From Salinibacterium sp. (GTDB lineage Bacteria > Actinomycetota > Actinomycetes > Actinomycetales > Microbacteriaceae), in contig JANXVG010000011.1 in NCBI GenBank assembly GCA_025351795.1, positions 1 to 64,000 on the forward strand: a DNA stretch of 64,000 bases, read 5' to 3'. Shown one piece after another: positions 17,665 to 26,347 of the stretch (positions are counted from its first letter, which is position 1; each line of letters begins with the position of its first letter). The notes under the pieces were generated by a model, which was given only the letters and a program-made list of their open reading frames with translations, had not been told where the DNA came from and did no database searches. A program made the translations under genes and the position numbers.

Positions 17665-18559
17665 GAGTGCGCCTCAGGCGGCCCACGCCGACAAATGCCA
17701 CGACCGCGATGCCGATCATCATCGCGAACACCACCATCATCGTCACGCCCAAGCTCATCTGGGTGGCACTGAACGCCGTGCGATAGGCGAGAAACTGGAT
17801 GGAACTTGTGGATTGCCCTGGGCCGCCGTTGGTGGTTCCGAACACGAGCGCGAACACCTTGAGACAGTCGATAGACCGAATACCGGCAACGACCACAATG
17901 ATCGGTGCCATCATCGGAACAGTGAGATACCGCAACCGCTTCAGATAGCCAGCACCATCTAACTCTGCGGCTTCGAAGGGTTCACGAGGAAGGGATTGCA
18001 GCGCGGCCTGCAACACGACGAACACGAACCCGGTCTGCCACCACGAATCAATTCCGGCGACGGTAGGCAAGGCGAGTGCCGAGTTACCGAGCAGGTTCAG
18101 TGCGGGGATACCGACCAGGTGAGCAAGCCAGGGGATAACCCCAATCGTCGGATCGAGCATGACCTTCCACATGAGAGAAACGACGATGCCTGACACCATC
18201 AACGGCAGGATGAACACCGTGCGCAACCAGCCAATGTTGCGGCCCACTCGGTCGACGGCGAGCGCCAAGCCGAATCCGAGCACGAGTTCGATGCCGACCG
18301 CCATGACGGTGAACAGCACGGTACGCGCCAAGGACGCCCAGTACTCGCCGTCAGACAGCACAGCGAGATAGTTGCCAAGCCCGATGAACGAGAAGGTACT
18401 GCCCCAGTTCCAATTGAACAGGCTGAGGAATATCGCGTAACCGAGCGGGAATACGGTCGCGAGGGTGAGTACTACGAGTAGCGGTGCGAGGAATGCCCCG
18501 GTCGGGTTGTCCCCGACCGTGGCATTCCTTCCGCGCTTGAGCGATAGAGAAAGAGTCAC
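17657..18559 (-). CDS. Carbohydrate ABC transporter permease, MalF type
   Basis: The product is 300 aa with six membrane helices. PTGAFLAPLLVVLTLATVFP is the usual first helix of MalF-like permeases, and the EAA loop is EPFEAAELDGAGYLKRLRYL. It forms the heterodimeric channel with the MalG-type permease. Its start codon overlaps the stop of the binding-protein gene by 4 nt, so the importer is translated as a coupled unit. Confidence 0.9.
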   Translation of the reverse strand: MTLSLSLKRGRNATVGDNPTGAFLAPLLVVLTLATVFPLGYAIFLSLFNWNWGSTFSFIGLGNYLAVLSDGEYWASLARTVLFTVMAVGIELVLGFGLALAVDRVGRNIGWLRTVFILPLMVSGIVVSLMWKVMLDPTIGVIPWLAHLVGIPALNLLGNSALALPTVAGIDSWWQTGFVFVVLQAALQSLPREPFEAAELDGAGYLKRLRYLTVPMMAPIIVVVAGIRSIDCLKVFALVFGTTNGGPGQSTSSIQFLAYRTAFSATQMSLGVTMMVVFAMMIGIAVVAFVGVGRLRRTRG

Positions 18560-19935
18560 TTGAAGAGTGTGCTCATCTTTGTTTGTGCTTCGCCCATGAC
18601 ATCGCTGGCCTTCTTCCCGTCAGCTATACCGAGGACCGCGTCGACGACAACCAACAGTGCGGGTTCAATGTCACCCTTCACCACGGCCGTCGCACGGGCC
18701 GTAGACAGGGCCTTTTTTACCGTCGCTACGTAGTCGGGGTTGAGTGCTGAGGTGTAGTCAGCGAAGTCGGCCGCAGACTGCCGGGGAGCTCCACCGGTGA
18801 GGGCACCAAGCGCCGCGGTGTTCTTCTTGTCGGTGAACCACTGGGTAAAGAGCCACGCCGCACCTTTGTTGGCACTTGCCGTAGGAACGGCCAAGCCCCA
18901 GCTCCAGAGACCCGTTGTGCCACCTTTGGCCGCCGCCGGCAACACCGAATAGCCGACATGCCCGGTGATCGTCGATTGCGCGGGATCTTCGAAGGTAGGC
19001 CCGAATACGCTGGCGTCCGCGTAGAAAGCGGCTTTGCCTTGGCTGAACAGCGCGTTGGCGTCAGGCCAGTCGAGACTGAGCCTATTCGATGGGCCTGCGG
19101 CGATCAGCGCGGCGTAATCGCTCAGTCCCTTGGCGATCGCCGGGTCAGTGAGCCGCGGGCTTGTCCAGGATCCGTCGAACCACACGTTGTAGGGCAGGGC
19201 GATCGACGGATTGGTCGACGGCCATTCGTTGAATACGAATGCCGTTGGCGTGTCGACGATTGCAGCCGCGCGCACGCCGCGCACGACCGATCCAACGACA
19301 TCGCCGTTGCCCTGTGCGCTGATCAACTGGGCATCTGAGATGAGCTGCGACATCGTGGTCGGCACCACGCCGCCCAGGTATTTGTCGACGAGTGTCTTGT
19401 TGTAAAAGAGAATGTAGGTCTCGGTCGAGACGGGTACGCCATAGAGTTTGGCGTTCGGCGATCCGGACGGAAGCTTGGCTGGCGCGAGAATTCCTGCCGG
19501 GAAGTCGGCGATGTCGTATTCGCTCGAAGTCAGCGACGGGTTGTCAACGAATGTGCCGAGCGGTTCGAGTAGGTTAGCCGCCTGCTGCGTAGCGATCGAA
19601 TAGTCGAGGCCGGTCATCACCACGTCAGGAGAACTGCTCGTGCGGATCGCCTGATTCATCTTGTCGAAGTAGAGGTCCTCGGCGTAGGTCTGTAGTTTGA
19701 CCGTGATTCCGGTCGCTTCGGTGAACGCCGCGAGCCGATCCTTGACCCCCGCTGACCAGGGATGCTGATCGAGCATCACGTTGACTGTCGTGCCGCTGTA
19801 GCGCTTCCAGTCAAAGCTTCCCGTGGCTGTCACACCCGTTCCCGGACTTCCGCCCGCGGCCATGCCCGCACAACCAGCCAGCATTGCTGCCGTCGTGATC
19901 GCCACCACCATCGCCGCAGTTCGCCTGCTTCTCAT
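18556..19935 (-). CDS. Extracellular sugar-binding lipoprotein (family 1 solute-binding protein)
   Basis: The product is about 459 aa. The ATG at 19933-19935 is chosen because GGAGG lies 8 nt upstream and the protein then begins with a basic n-region, a hydrophobic core and the lipobox LAGC at about residues 19-22. The mature protein has the two-lobed layout of CUT1 binding proteins (for example NKTLVDKYLGGVVPTTMSQL near mid-protein). It would be anchored outside the membrane and deliver its ligand to the two permeases downstream. The ligand is unknown. Confidence 0.9.
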   Translation of the reverse strand: MRSRRTAAMVVAITTAAMLAGCAGMAAGGSPGTGVTATGSFDWKRYSGTTVNVMLDQHPWSAGVKDRLAAFTEATGITVKLQTYAEDLYFDKMNQAIRTSSSPDVVMTGLDYSIATQQAANLLEPLGTFVDNPSLTSSEYDIADFPAGILAPAKLPSGSPNAKLYGVPVSTETYILFYNKTLVDKYLGGVVPTTMSQLISDAQLISAQGNGDVVGSVVRGVRAAAIVDTPTAFVFNEWPSTNPSIALPYNVWFDGSWTSPRLTDPAIAKGLSDYAALIAAGPSNRLSLDWPDANALFSQGKAAFYADASVFGPTFEDPAQSTITGHVGYSVLPAAAKGGTTGLWSWGLAVPTASANKGAAWLFTQWFTDKKNTAALGALTGGAPRQSAADFADYTSALNPDYVATVKKALSTARATAVVKGDIEPALLVVVDAVLGIADGKKASDVMGEAQTKMSTLFK

Positions 19936-20032
19936 TCTGCATACCTCCGTGTCGGTGCGGGCAGGATCCCGCGGGTGCACTTCTGTGGCAGGGGCCGCAA
20001 TGGTCGAACCGGCCGTGGATCGCTGCTTACAT

Positions 20033-20048
20033 TGTCAGTATACTAACA
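20033..20048 (-). promoter_or_regulatory. Candidate GntR operator upstream of the transport operon
   Basis: TGTCAGTATACTAACA is a 16-bp palindrome with one mismatch, centred on GTATAC. It lies about 100 bp upstream of the binding-lipoprotein gene, in an AT-rich gap downstream of the GntR gene. GntR-family HutC-type regulators bind short AT-centred palindromes of this kind, so it is the best operator candidate for the operon. Confidence 0.55.
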
Positions 20049-20093
20049 GGGTAAAAACTGTTTGTGTAGTATGTAATCTGAGCTTAATATAAC

Positions 20094-20112
20094 GTTAACA
20101 TATTAAGTTAAC
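20094..20112. repeat. Two GTTAAC palindromes at the end of the regulator gene
   Basis: GTTAAC occurs at 20094-20099 and 20107-20112, straddling the stop codon of the GntR gene. The AT-rich setting is exceptional for this genome. It may be part of the promoter region for the transport genes or another regulator site. Confidence 0.35.
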
Positions 20113-20984
20113 GACTCCGGCCCATCACGTCTTGTTGAGGTACCCAGCGGAGTGATCGCCCAACTTCCTCCGTTACCGGGGCTGAGCAATCTGGGGTTGT
20201 TGGTACCCGACGTGTAGAACACGAAGTCCTTCGCAAGATAAGTCTGCTGGTACGAATCGAACGAAATCCCATCCCGCGTAGAGCTCACGCCGCGGATTCG
20301 CACCACGGTCTCCGAGCCCGATATAGCAAGGTTGTGGCGTTCCCAGACGTCGGGATGGTCCACCTCAAGAAACTGCTCGACGAAATCATCCACCAAACCG
20401 AAACGTTCCCGCAGATATCCATAGAGTGATCCGCCGTCCGCAATGTGCACCTCGTCCATCGTCGGAACCCGGCTGAGGGGCAGTACCGCTCTCTCGAGGA
20501 TTTTGGGGACACCACCAAGGCTGCGCAGGCGCTGGATCTCCCAGACCGGCTCGCCCTGCTCGATAGACAGGGAATCGGCATGGTTAAGACCCGGCAGTCC
20601 CACGATCACGCTCAACACCCGGGTCGACAGAGTCGTCTCAGCGTCAACGCCCTGCATGGTATTCAGAAGCGCACCGAGACGAGACGGCTCGCTGACGATA
20701 CGAGGCGGCGCGACAAAAGTGCCGACCCCCTGCTGCCGAACAATCCGGCCAGCATGCGTGAGTTCATCGAGAGCCCGCCGCACGGAGATCACGCTCACCC
20801 CGGCCAACTCCGCTAGTTCGGCGGTGCTCGGCAGCCTCTCACCACCCTTGAGACCGCCGTCGTCGATGAGCGACATCACAATGTCGTACACCCGCTGGTA
20901 GCGCAGCACCTTCTTCGCGCCGACACGGAAACCGGTGCGTCCGCTCTCGAGGTTCTGGGTCACTATCTCTGCTCCATGTCTCAC
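20103..20984 (-). CDS. GntR-family transcriptional regulator with UTRA effector domain
   Basis: The product is 293 aa. The N-terminal winged helix-turn-helix covers about residues 28-92 (RLPSTAELAELAGVSVISVR is the recognition region). The remaining 190 residues form a HutC-type UTRA ligand-binding fold (for example WEIQRLRSLGGVPKILERAV). Such regulators repress transport and catabolic operons and are released by a sugar or sugar phosphate. It is the first gene of the operon that follows on the same strand, 168 bp before the binding lipoprotein, so it probably controls it and itself. The ligand is unknown. Confidence 0.9.
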   Translation of the reverse strand: MRHGAEIVTQNLESGRTGFRVGAKKVLRYQRVYDIVMSLIDDGGLKGGERLPSTAELAELAGVSVISVRRALDELTHAGRIVRQQGVGTFVAPPRIVSEPSRLGALLNTMQGVDAETTLSTRVLSVIVGLPGLNHADSLSIEQGEPVWEIQRLRSLGGVPKILERAVLPLSRVPTMDEVHIADGGSLYGYLRERFGLVDDFVEQFLEVDHPDVWERHNLAISGSETVVRIRGVSSTRDGISFDSYQQTYLAKDFVFYTSGTNNPRLLSPGNGGSWAITPLGTSTRRDGPESLT

Positions 20985-21028
20985 TTATCATCCCATCTCA
21001 CACGCACAGGTGTCAGAATGACGGGACC

Positions 21029-21406
21029 ATGCCGCAACACGAGTTCGACGACGAGCCCGAGCTCGCGGGCTACCAGCCCCACGCCGAGGCGCCGTTGAGG
21101 CGGCAGCGACTCGCGACAGTGCTCCGCATCGTCGTGATCGTGGGGTTGCTCTCGCTGATCCTGCCGGGCATTCTCGTGACGGCATCGACGGCTAACCAGA
21201 CCGCGAATGCAAGCTGCGCCAGGTACGTGACGTATTTCGCGCCCGAGGCCGTGAGCTTCTCGACACGGTTCGAGTTCTTTGGCCCATCCGGCCCCGGCTG
21301 GAATTGTTACGCGGTGCAGTTCGACGGAGCGGAGGTGCTCGTGCACGCACTCGGCATCATCCCCGGCGGCCCACGACTGCCAACGGCACCGTTGCAGAAC
21401 AGTTAA
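21029..21406 (+). CDS. Small membrane-anchored hypothetical protein
   Basis: The product is 125 aa. It has a charged N-terminal cytoplasmic part (residues 1-28), one transmembrane helix (about 31-54, RIVVIVGLLSLILPGILVTA) and a C-terminal extracytoplasmic part of about 70 residues with two Cys. I recognise no domain. It is divergent from the GntR gene and its stop codon abuts the stop of the convergent acyl-CoA ligase gene. Confidence 0.7.
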   Translation: MPQHEFDDEPELAGYQPHAEAPLRRQRLATVLRIVVIVGLLSLILPGILVTASTANQTANASCARYVTYFAPEAVSFSTRFEFFGPSGPGWNCYAVQFDGAEVLVHALGIIPGGPRLPTAPLQNS

Positions 21407-23119
21407 CTACGGCGTCGCACCATCGACCAGGAGCGACTCGCGCACTTGCTTGCGCAGCACCTTACCGATGAGTGATGTGGGTAGGTCGGCGACCGCCACC
21501 ACACGCCGCGGAACCTTGTACGCGGTGAGGTTTGCGCGCGCAAAATCGCGGATCGATGCCTCGTTGAGAGTCGCACCGGGCGCGAGCACGACGGCGGCCA
21601 CCACGTCTTCGCCCGAGTGTTCGCTGGGCAGCCCCACGACGGCGACATCCGCAACGTCTGGGTGCAACCGCAGCGCATCTTCGACCTCGCTCGGCGCCAC
21701 CTTGAAGCCACCGATGATGATGATCTCTTTGATCCGGTCAATGATGCGCACGAAGCCATCGGCGTCGACCGTGACGATGTCGCCAGTGCGAAACCAGTCG
21801 GCGCCAGCATCGGAGGTGGGAACGAAAACTTCCGCCGTCTCGTCTGGCTTCTTCCAGTAGCCAGAGAACACTTGCGGACCGCGCACGATGAGTTCGCCCT
21901 GCTCGCCGGCCGGTCGGTCGAGATTCGGGTTCTCGGGGTCGACTACTCGAATCTCGGTGTTCGGCAGTGGCAACCCCACTGTGCCCGCGCGGCGCGTCGG
22001 CCCCACCGGGTTCGCCATCAGCACGGGGCTCGTCTCACTGAGCCCGTAGCCCTCGACGAGGTAGCCGCCGGTCTGTGCCTCCCACGGCTCAACCACGGAT
22101 GCCGAGAGCGGCATCGCACCAGAAATCGCGATCTCTATTCCCTTCAGCGACACCCCCTTCTCTTTCGCCGCGGCGCTGAGCCGTTCGTAGATCGGCGGAA
22201 CGGCTGGCAGGAAGGTGGCCGGATGCTTCTTGATGACGGGCAGTACGAGGTCAGGGTCGAAACGGGGAAAAAGCACGAGGCGCGCGCCCATGCTCATCGC
22301 AAAGGTGAGACAGAGCGTGAGCCCGTAGGCGTGGAACATGGGCAGCACCGCGTAGACGACCGCAGTGCCACGCTGCACCGTAGGCACCCAAGCGCGCGCC
22401 TGCGCCGCGTTCGACGCAAGGTTGTAGTGAGTGAGGGTGGCGCCCTTAGGCACCCCGGTCGTTCCACTCGTGTACTGGATGAGCGCGACATCGTGTGCAG
22501 CGGGGCGAATAGCATCCGCACGAATCGGTTCGGCTCTCAGCAGGTCTTCCCACACTGTCGTACCACGCACCGACGTGGTGAGTGCCGAACGAGACTGCCG
22601 CGCTCTCGCGATCGGCAACCGCAGCAGCGCTCGGGTAATGAAAGGCATCGACCGCGTGACGTCGATGGAGATGATTCGGTCGACAGCGACATCCGCCGGA
22701 AAATCCTGGATCGTCGAGACCACTTTGTTCCAAGCAATAACGGTTTTAGCGCCGTGGTCTTCGAACTGATGGCGTAGCTCGCGTGGAGTGTAGAGCGGGT
22801 TGTGCTCCACAACGATGGCGCCGAGGCGCAGTATGGCGTAGAAGGCGACGACGTGCTGCGGACAGTTGGGCAGAACGAGAGCGACAGTGTCACCCTGCTG
22901 CACGCCGAGCAGACGCAGGCCCTCAGCCGCCCGGTCGATCTGCTCGCCTAACTCGGCATAGCTCGTCTCGCGGCCAAAATACTCAAGCGCGACGTTAACC
23001 GGATACTCGCGAACAGACCCCTCGATGATGTCGAACAAAGAACCGGTCGGCGGGTCGATCTCGTGCGGAACACCCTCTGCGTATGAGGCGAGCCACGGTT
23101 GCGGAGTCAACGCCGCCAT
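21407..23119 (-). CDS. Long-chain fatty acid-CoA ligase (AMP-forming)
   Basis: The product is 570 aa, an ANL-superfamily adenylate-forming enzyme that activates fatty acids to acyl-CoA via acyl-AMP. The P-loop-like motif YTSGTTGVPKGATLTH is at about residue 220, the A5 motif GYGLSETSPV, the A7/A8 hinge WFRTGDIVTVDADGFVRIIDR and the catalytic Lys near the C-terminus in TSLIGKVLRKQVRE. It lies 4 bp downstream of prs, so the two are likely to be co-transcribed. Confidence 0.92.
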   Translation of the reverse strand: MAALTPQPWLASYAEGVPHEIDPPTGSLFDIIEGSVREYPVNVALEYFGRETSYAELGEQIDRAAEGLRLLGVQQGDTVALVLPNCPQHVVAFYAILRLGAIVVEHNPLYTPRELRHQFEDHGAKTVIAWNKVVSTIQDFPADVAVDRIISIDVTRSMPFITRALLRLPIARARQSRSALTTSVRGTTVWEDLLRAEPIRADAIRPAAHDVALIQYTSGTTGVPKGATLTHYNLASNAAQARAWVPTVQRGTAVVYAVLPMFHAYGLTLCLTFAMSMGARLVLFPRFDPDLVLPVIKKHPATFLPAVPPIYERLSAAAKEKGVSLKGIEIAISGAMPLSASVVEPWEAQTGGYLVEGYGLSETSPVLMANPVGPTRRAGTVGLPLPNTEIRVVDPENPNLDRPAGEQGELIVRGPQVFSGYWKKPDETAEVFVPTSDAGADWFRTGDIVTVDADGFVRIIDRIKEIIIIGGFKVAPSEVEDALRLHPDVADVAVVGLPSEHSGEDVVAAVVLAPGATLNEASIRDFARANLTAYKVPRRVVAVADLPTSLIGKVLRKQVRESLLVDGATP

Positions 23120-23123
23120 CGGC

Positions 23124-24101
23124 TCAGGCCGCGCCGTCGAACATCGAGGTGACCGATCCGTCGCCGAATACCTCCTGGATGGCGCGGGCTATCAGGGGGG
23201 CGATCGGCAAAACGGTGAGCGTGGGAAACCGTTTCTCCGGCGGGATCGGCAGCGTGTCGGTAACGACCACTGAATCGATCGACACTGACTGCAGCAACTC
23301 AGACGCAGGTTCGGAGAAAATCGCGTGGGTCGCAGCGACGACGACCCCGGTAGCGCCAGCGGACTTGAGCGCTTCCGCGGCCTTGACGATCGTGCGCCCG
23401 GTATCGATCATGTCGTCGACGATGAGGCAGACCCGCCCGTTCACCTCGCCGACGATCTCGTGCACGGTCACCTTATTAGGGATGAGCGGATCACGTCGCT
23501 TGTGAATGATCGCGAGCGGCACACCGAGCTTGTCACTCCAGATGTCGGCGACGCGCACCCGCCCCATGTCTGGGCTCACCACCGTGAGCGTAGCCGGGTC
23601 GAGGATCGCACGAAAGTGCTCGAGAAGCACCGGCATCGCAAACAAGTGGTCGACGGGCCCGTCAAAAAAGCCCTGGATCTGCGCAGCATGCAGGTCGACG
23701 CTCATGATGCGGTCGGCCCCCGCAGCCTTGTACAGGTCAGCAATGAGCCGGGCACTGATCGGTTCGCGGCCGCGGCCCTTCTTGTCTTGGCGGGCGTATG
23801 GGTAGAACGGAGCGACAACGGTAATGCGCTTAGCGGATGCTCGCTTGAGCGCGTCGACCATGATCAATTGCTCCATCAGCCACTCGTTGATCGGGTTGGT
23901 GTGCGATTGGATGACGAACGCGTCGCAGCCACGAACGCTCTCGTCATAGCGCGCGTAGATCTCACCGTTCGCGAAGGTGCGCGCGTCGGTGTGCACCAGA
24001 TCAGAGCCCAGTTCGCTCGCGATATCGATCGCAAGTTGTGGGTGTGCGCGCCCCGACACGATCACGAGTCTTTTCTGGCCGGAGATCTTGATGCTGGCCA
24101 C
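23124..24101 (-). CDS. prs: Ribose-phosphate pyrophosphokinase
   Basis: The product is 325 aa. It makes PRPP from ribose 5-phosphate and ATP for nucleotide, His and Trp synthesis. The class I features are present: the N-terminal SGRAHPQLAIDIASELGSDL, DLHAAQIQGFFDGPVDHLFA for cation and ATP contact, and the PRPP loop CLIVDDMIDTGRTIVKAAE. It follows glmU on the same strand with a 98-bp gap, a conserved pairing in Gram-positive bacteria. Confidence 0.97.
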   Translation of the reverse strand: MASIKISGQKRLVIVSGRAHPQLAIDIASELGSDLVHTDARTFANGEIYARYDESVRGCDAFVIQSHTNPINEWLMEQLIMVDALKRASAKRITVVAPFYPYARQDKKGRGREPISARLIADLYKAAGADRIMSVDLHAAQIQGFFDGPVDHLFAMPVLLEHFRAILDPATLTVVSPDMGRVRVADIWSDKLGVPLAIIHKRRDPLIPNKVTVHEIVGEVNGRVCLIVDDMIDTGRTIVKAAEALKSAGATGVVVAATHAIFSEPASELLQSVSIDSVVVTDTLPIPPEKRFPTLTVLPIAPLIARAIQEVFGDGSVTSMFDGAA

Positions 24102-24199
24102 GTCGACTCGCTCTCTGCCGGCTCACCGACGCTCGTAGTACTGATTCTATTGGGGTGCGCTCAGTCGACTTCTCGAATGTCGACGAGATGGCACACGAG

Positions 24200-25636
24200 C
24201 TACCCATCGCTCCTGTCGGATGCGGCGGCCGCAGCCTCGGCGCCCGCCGTGCCGGCGCGGTTTGCCACAGTCCAGCCGCCCATGTTGCGCTGCGGAGCCA
24301 CGGTAATCGCCAGTGCGCCAGCTGGCACGTCTTTACGCACGACCGCTCCTGCACCGGTGTATGCCCCGTCGCCGACCGTGACGGGCGCGACGAAGACGTT
24401 GTGCGAACCCGCATGCACATGCGAGCCAATCACTGTCGGGTTCTTGTTGACGCCGTCGTAGTTGGCAGTGATCGCACCAGCGCCGAGATTAGTGTGCTCG
24501 CCAATGGTGGCATCGCCGATATAGCTCAGATGCGGCACCTTGCTATCTGCACCAATTGTCGAGTTCTTGACTTCGACGAAAGTACCGATCTTGCCGCCAG
24601 CGCCCAGCCAAGTGCCGGGCCGCAGGTACGCAAATGGCCCGACGGATGCTGCGGCCCCGATCACCGCCAGCGTCGCGTCGGTGCGCTTCACCACGGCATC
24701 CTCGCCCACCTCGCAGTCGACCAGTGTCGTGTCAGGCCCGATCTTGGCGCCCCGCGCTACGAGGGTTGCTCCCTTGAGTTGAGTACCGGGAAGCAGTTCG
24801 ACATCTTCCGCGAGAGTCACGTCGGCGTCGATCCAGGTCGTGGCCGGATCCTGCACGGTGACCCCGGCGAGTTGCCAGCGACGCAGGATTTGGGTGTTCA
24901 TGCGGCGCGCGGCATCCGCGAGTTGTACTCGGTCGTTAACCCCAGCGACGATCCAACTCTCAGAAACGGGAACGGCCTCGATCGCTGCCCCTGCGCCGCG
25001 CAGCAGGCCGAGTACATCGGTCAGGTACTTCTCCTTCTGCGTGTTCTCGGTGCCAACCAGCGCGAGCTGCGCGCGCAATGGACCCACCCGAAACACGTAG
25101 GTTCCTGAGTTGATCTCGGTGACAGCGAGCTCTGCGGCCGTCGCGTCTTGTTGTTCCACGATGCGGTCGAGTGCGCCGTCGGCGGAGCGAATCACCCGAC
25201 CGTAGCCGGTGGCGTCGTCGAGGATCGCGGACAGCACGGTGGCCGCTGCATTCGCGGCGCGATGGCTCGCGACGAGGGCCGCCAGGGTCGCTGAATCGAG
25301 TAGCGGAACGTCGCCGCTTATCACGACGACATCGCCCTCAAAGTCGGTGGGCAGGGCCGCGAGCGCAACCTCTACCGCGCGACCGGTGCCGGGTACATCA
25401 TCTTGATCGACGATGACAGACTCGGGAAAGTAGTCGCTAATGGTCGCGACGACGGCATCGCGTTCGTGGCGCACGACGGCGATCACCAGACTGGGTCTCA
25501 ATTGACGGGCAGTTGCCAGCACATGGGCAACGAGCGGACGCCCAGCGAGAGGGTGCAGAATCTTCGGTGTAGCCGACTTCATGCGCGTGCCCCGGCCTGC
25601 GGCGAGAATAATGACGGCGAGATTGTGGTCTGTCAT
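24200..25636 (-). CDS. glmU: Bifunctional GlcNAc-1-P uridyltransferase / GlcN-1-P acetyltransferase
   Basis: The product is 478 aa. It makes UDP-GlcNAc for peptidoglycan. The N-terminal uridyltransferase has LAAGRGTRMKSATPKILHPL at residues about 11-30 and the GDVPLLD metal site. The C-terminal left-handed beta-helix (from about residue 255) has hexapeptide repeats including VEVKNSTIGADSKVPHLSYI and NYDGVNKNPTVIG with the acetyltransferase active site. A short Ala-rich tail of about 20 residues follows. It is the last core gene before the surface/Pst cluster. Confidence 0.97.
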   Translation of the reverse strand: MTDHNLAVIILAAGRGTRMKSATPKILHPLAGRPLVAHVLATARQLRPSLVIAVVRHERDAVVATISDYFPESVIVDQDDVPGTGRAVEVALAALPTDFEGDVVVISGDVPLLDSATLAALVASHRAANAAATVLSAILDDATGYGRVIRSADGALDRIVEQQDATAAELAVTEINSGTYVFRVGPLRAQLALVGTENTQKEKYLTDVLGLLRGAGAAIEAVPVSESWIVAGVNDRVQLADAARRMNTQILRRWQLAGVTVQDPATTWIDADVTLAEDVELLPGTQLKGATLVARGAKIGPDTTLVDCEVGEDAVVKRTDATLAVIGAAASVGPFAYLRPGTWLGAGGKIGTFVEVKNSTIGADSKVPHLSYIGDATIGEHTNLGAGAITANYDGVNKNPTVIGSHVHAGSHNVFVAPVTVGDGAYTGAGAVVRKDVPAGALAITVAPQRNMGGWTVANRAGTAGAEAAAAASDRSDG

Positions 25637-25675
25637 GCAAACATTCTCTCGCAGGTCGAGCAGCGGGCCACTACC

Positions 25676-26326
25676 TCAGGCCGCCGGTGCCGACAGTTTC
25701 GTGAGGGCAATCAGCCGCTCACGACCGTTCGAGTGCCAATAGCAGGTCTGCAGAATCACGTCAGCCGCGAGCTGCGCGGTGGCGATGGCCGCGCTGTCGC
25801 CAGCATGCGCGTCGCGCCCAGCAGTCACCACGTACGTGCCGTCGAGCCCCATGCCGCTGAGCACGACGGTGTCACCGGCGCGCATGTCGAGCACGATCGA
25901 GCCGCCGCAGTAGTTGTGGGCGCCCACGATCGGAGCAACAGCCCCGAGTTGCATCCGCACCCACAGACAGCGGTCGATTTCGGTCTGGTAACCGGTGGCG
26001 TCAATAACGATAGACCAGCCGTGGTGACCGGTGCTCGGCGGTGATACCAACTGCGGGCCGGGCGCGACGAGAGTCGCGGATACCTCGACCGGTTGCGGAA
26101 ATGCGGTCGTTGCCGGGATCATTGTTGTCGCCGTGGCACCCGCACTCGGCGAGTGACCCGCAGTCGCAGCCGATGCCAGCGGCGTGCGTGCCCCCTGAAT
26201 ACCCGATGTAAGCGCCACCGCTGCCGCGAGCGCAGCAGCGAAAGCGAGCGCACGCCAGATAGCGGTGCGCTTTCGCGCCTGATGGTAGGCGCGAAACGGA
26301 TGGTCGGGTGACTCGCTCTTCTGCAT
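25676..26326 (-). CDS. Sortase-fold transpeptidase with intact catalytic residues, membrane-anchored
   Basis: The product is 216 aa. The N-terminus has one membrane helix (about residues 25-45) after a basic cytosolic tail; a Ser/Thr/Ala-rich linker leads to the domain. I recognise the sortase core by VGAHNYCGGSIVLDMRAGD, with the catalytic His about residue 136, the TLxTC-like ILQTCYWHSN with Cys about 193, and RERLIAL for the Arg. Sortases cleave C-terminal sorting signals and attach proteins to the cell wall. It is 21 bp downstream of pstB and probably the last gene of the surface/Pst cluster. Overall similarity to named classes is low; the class E/F type is the closest guess. Confidence 0.7.
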   Translation of the reverse strand: MQKSESPDHPFRAYHQARKRTAIWRALAFAAALAAAVALTSGIQGARTPLASAATAGHSPSAGATATTMIPATTAFPQPVEVSATLVAPGPQLVSPPSTGHHGWSIVIDATGYQTEIDRCLWVRMQLGAVAPIVGAHNYCGGSIVLDMRAGDTVVLSGMGLDGTYVVTAGRDAHAGDSAAIATAQLAADVILQTCYWHSNGRERLIALTKLSAPAA

Positions 26327-26347
26327 CAGGTGGCGTGAGCTCTCGGC

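Noticed and set aside
12177-20984. Heme-biosynthesis role for the HemL-like aminotransferase
   Set aside because: No other heme gene is present and the gene is locked in a transport/kinase/NagB operon.
21617-22777. 386-codon open frame opposite the acyl-CoA ligase gene
   Set aside because: Antisense to a complete, motif-bearing ligase; no protein family is visible.
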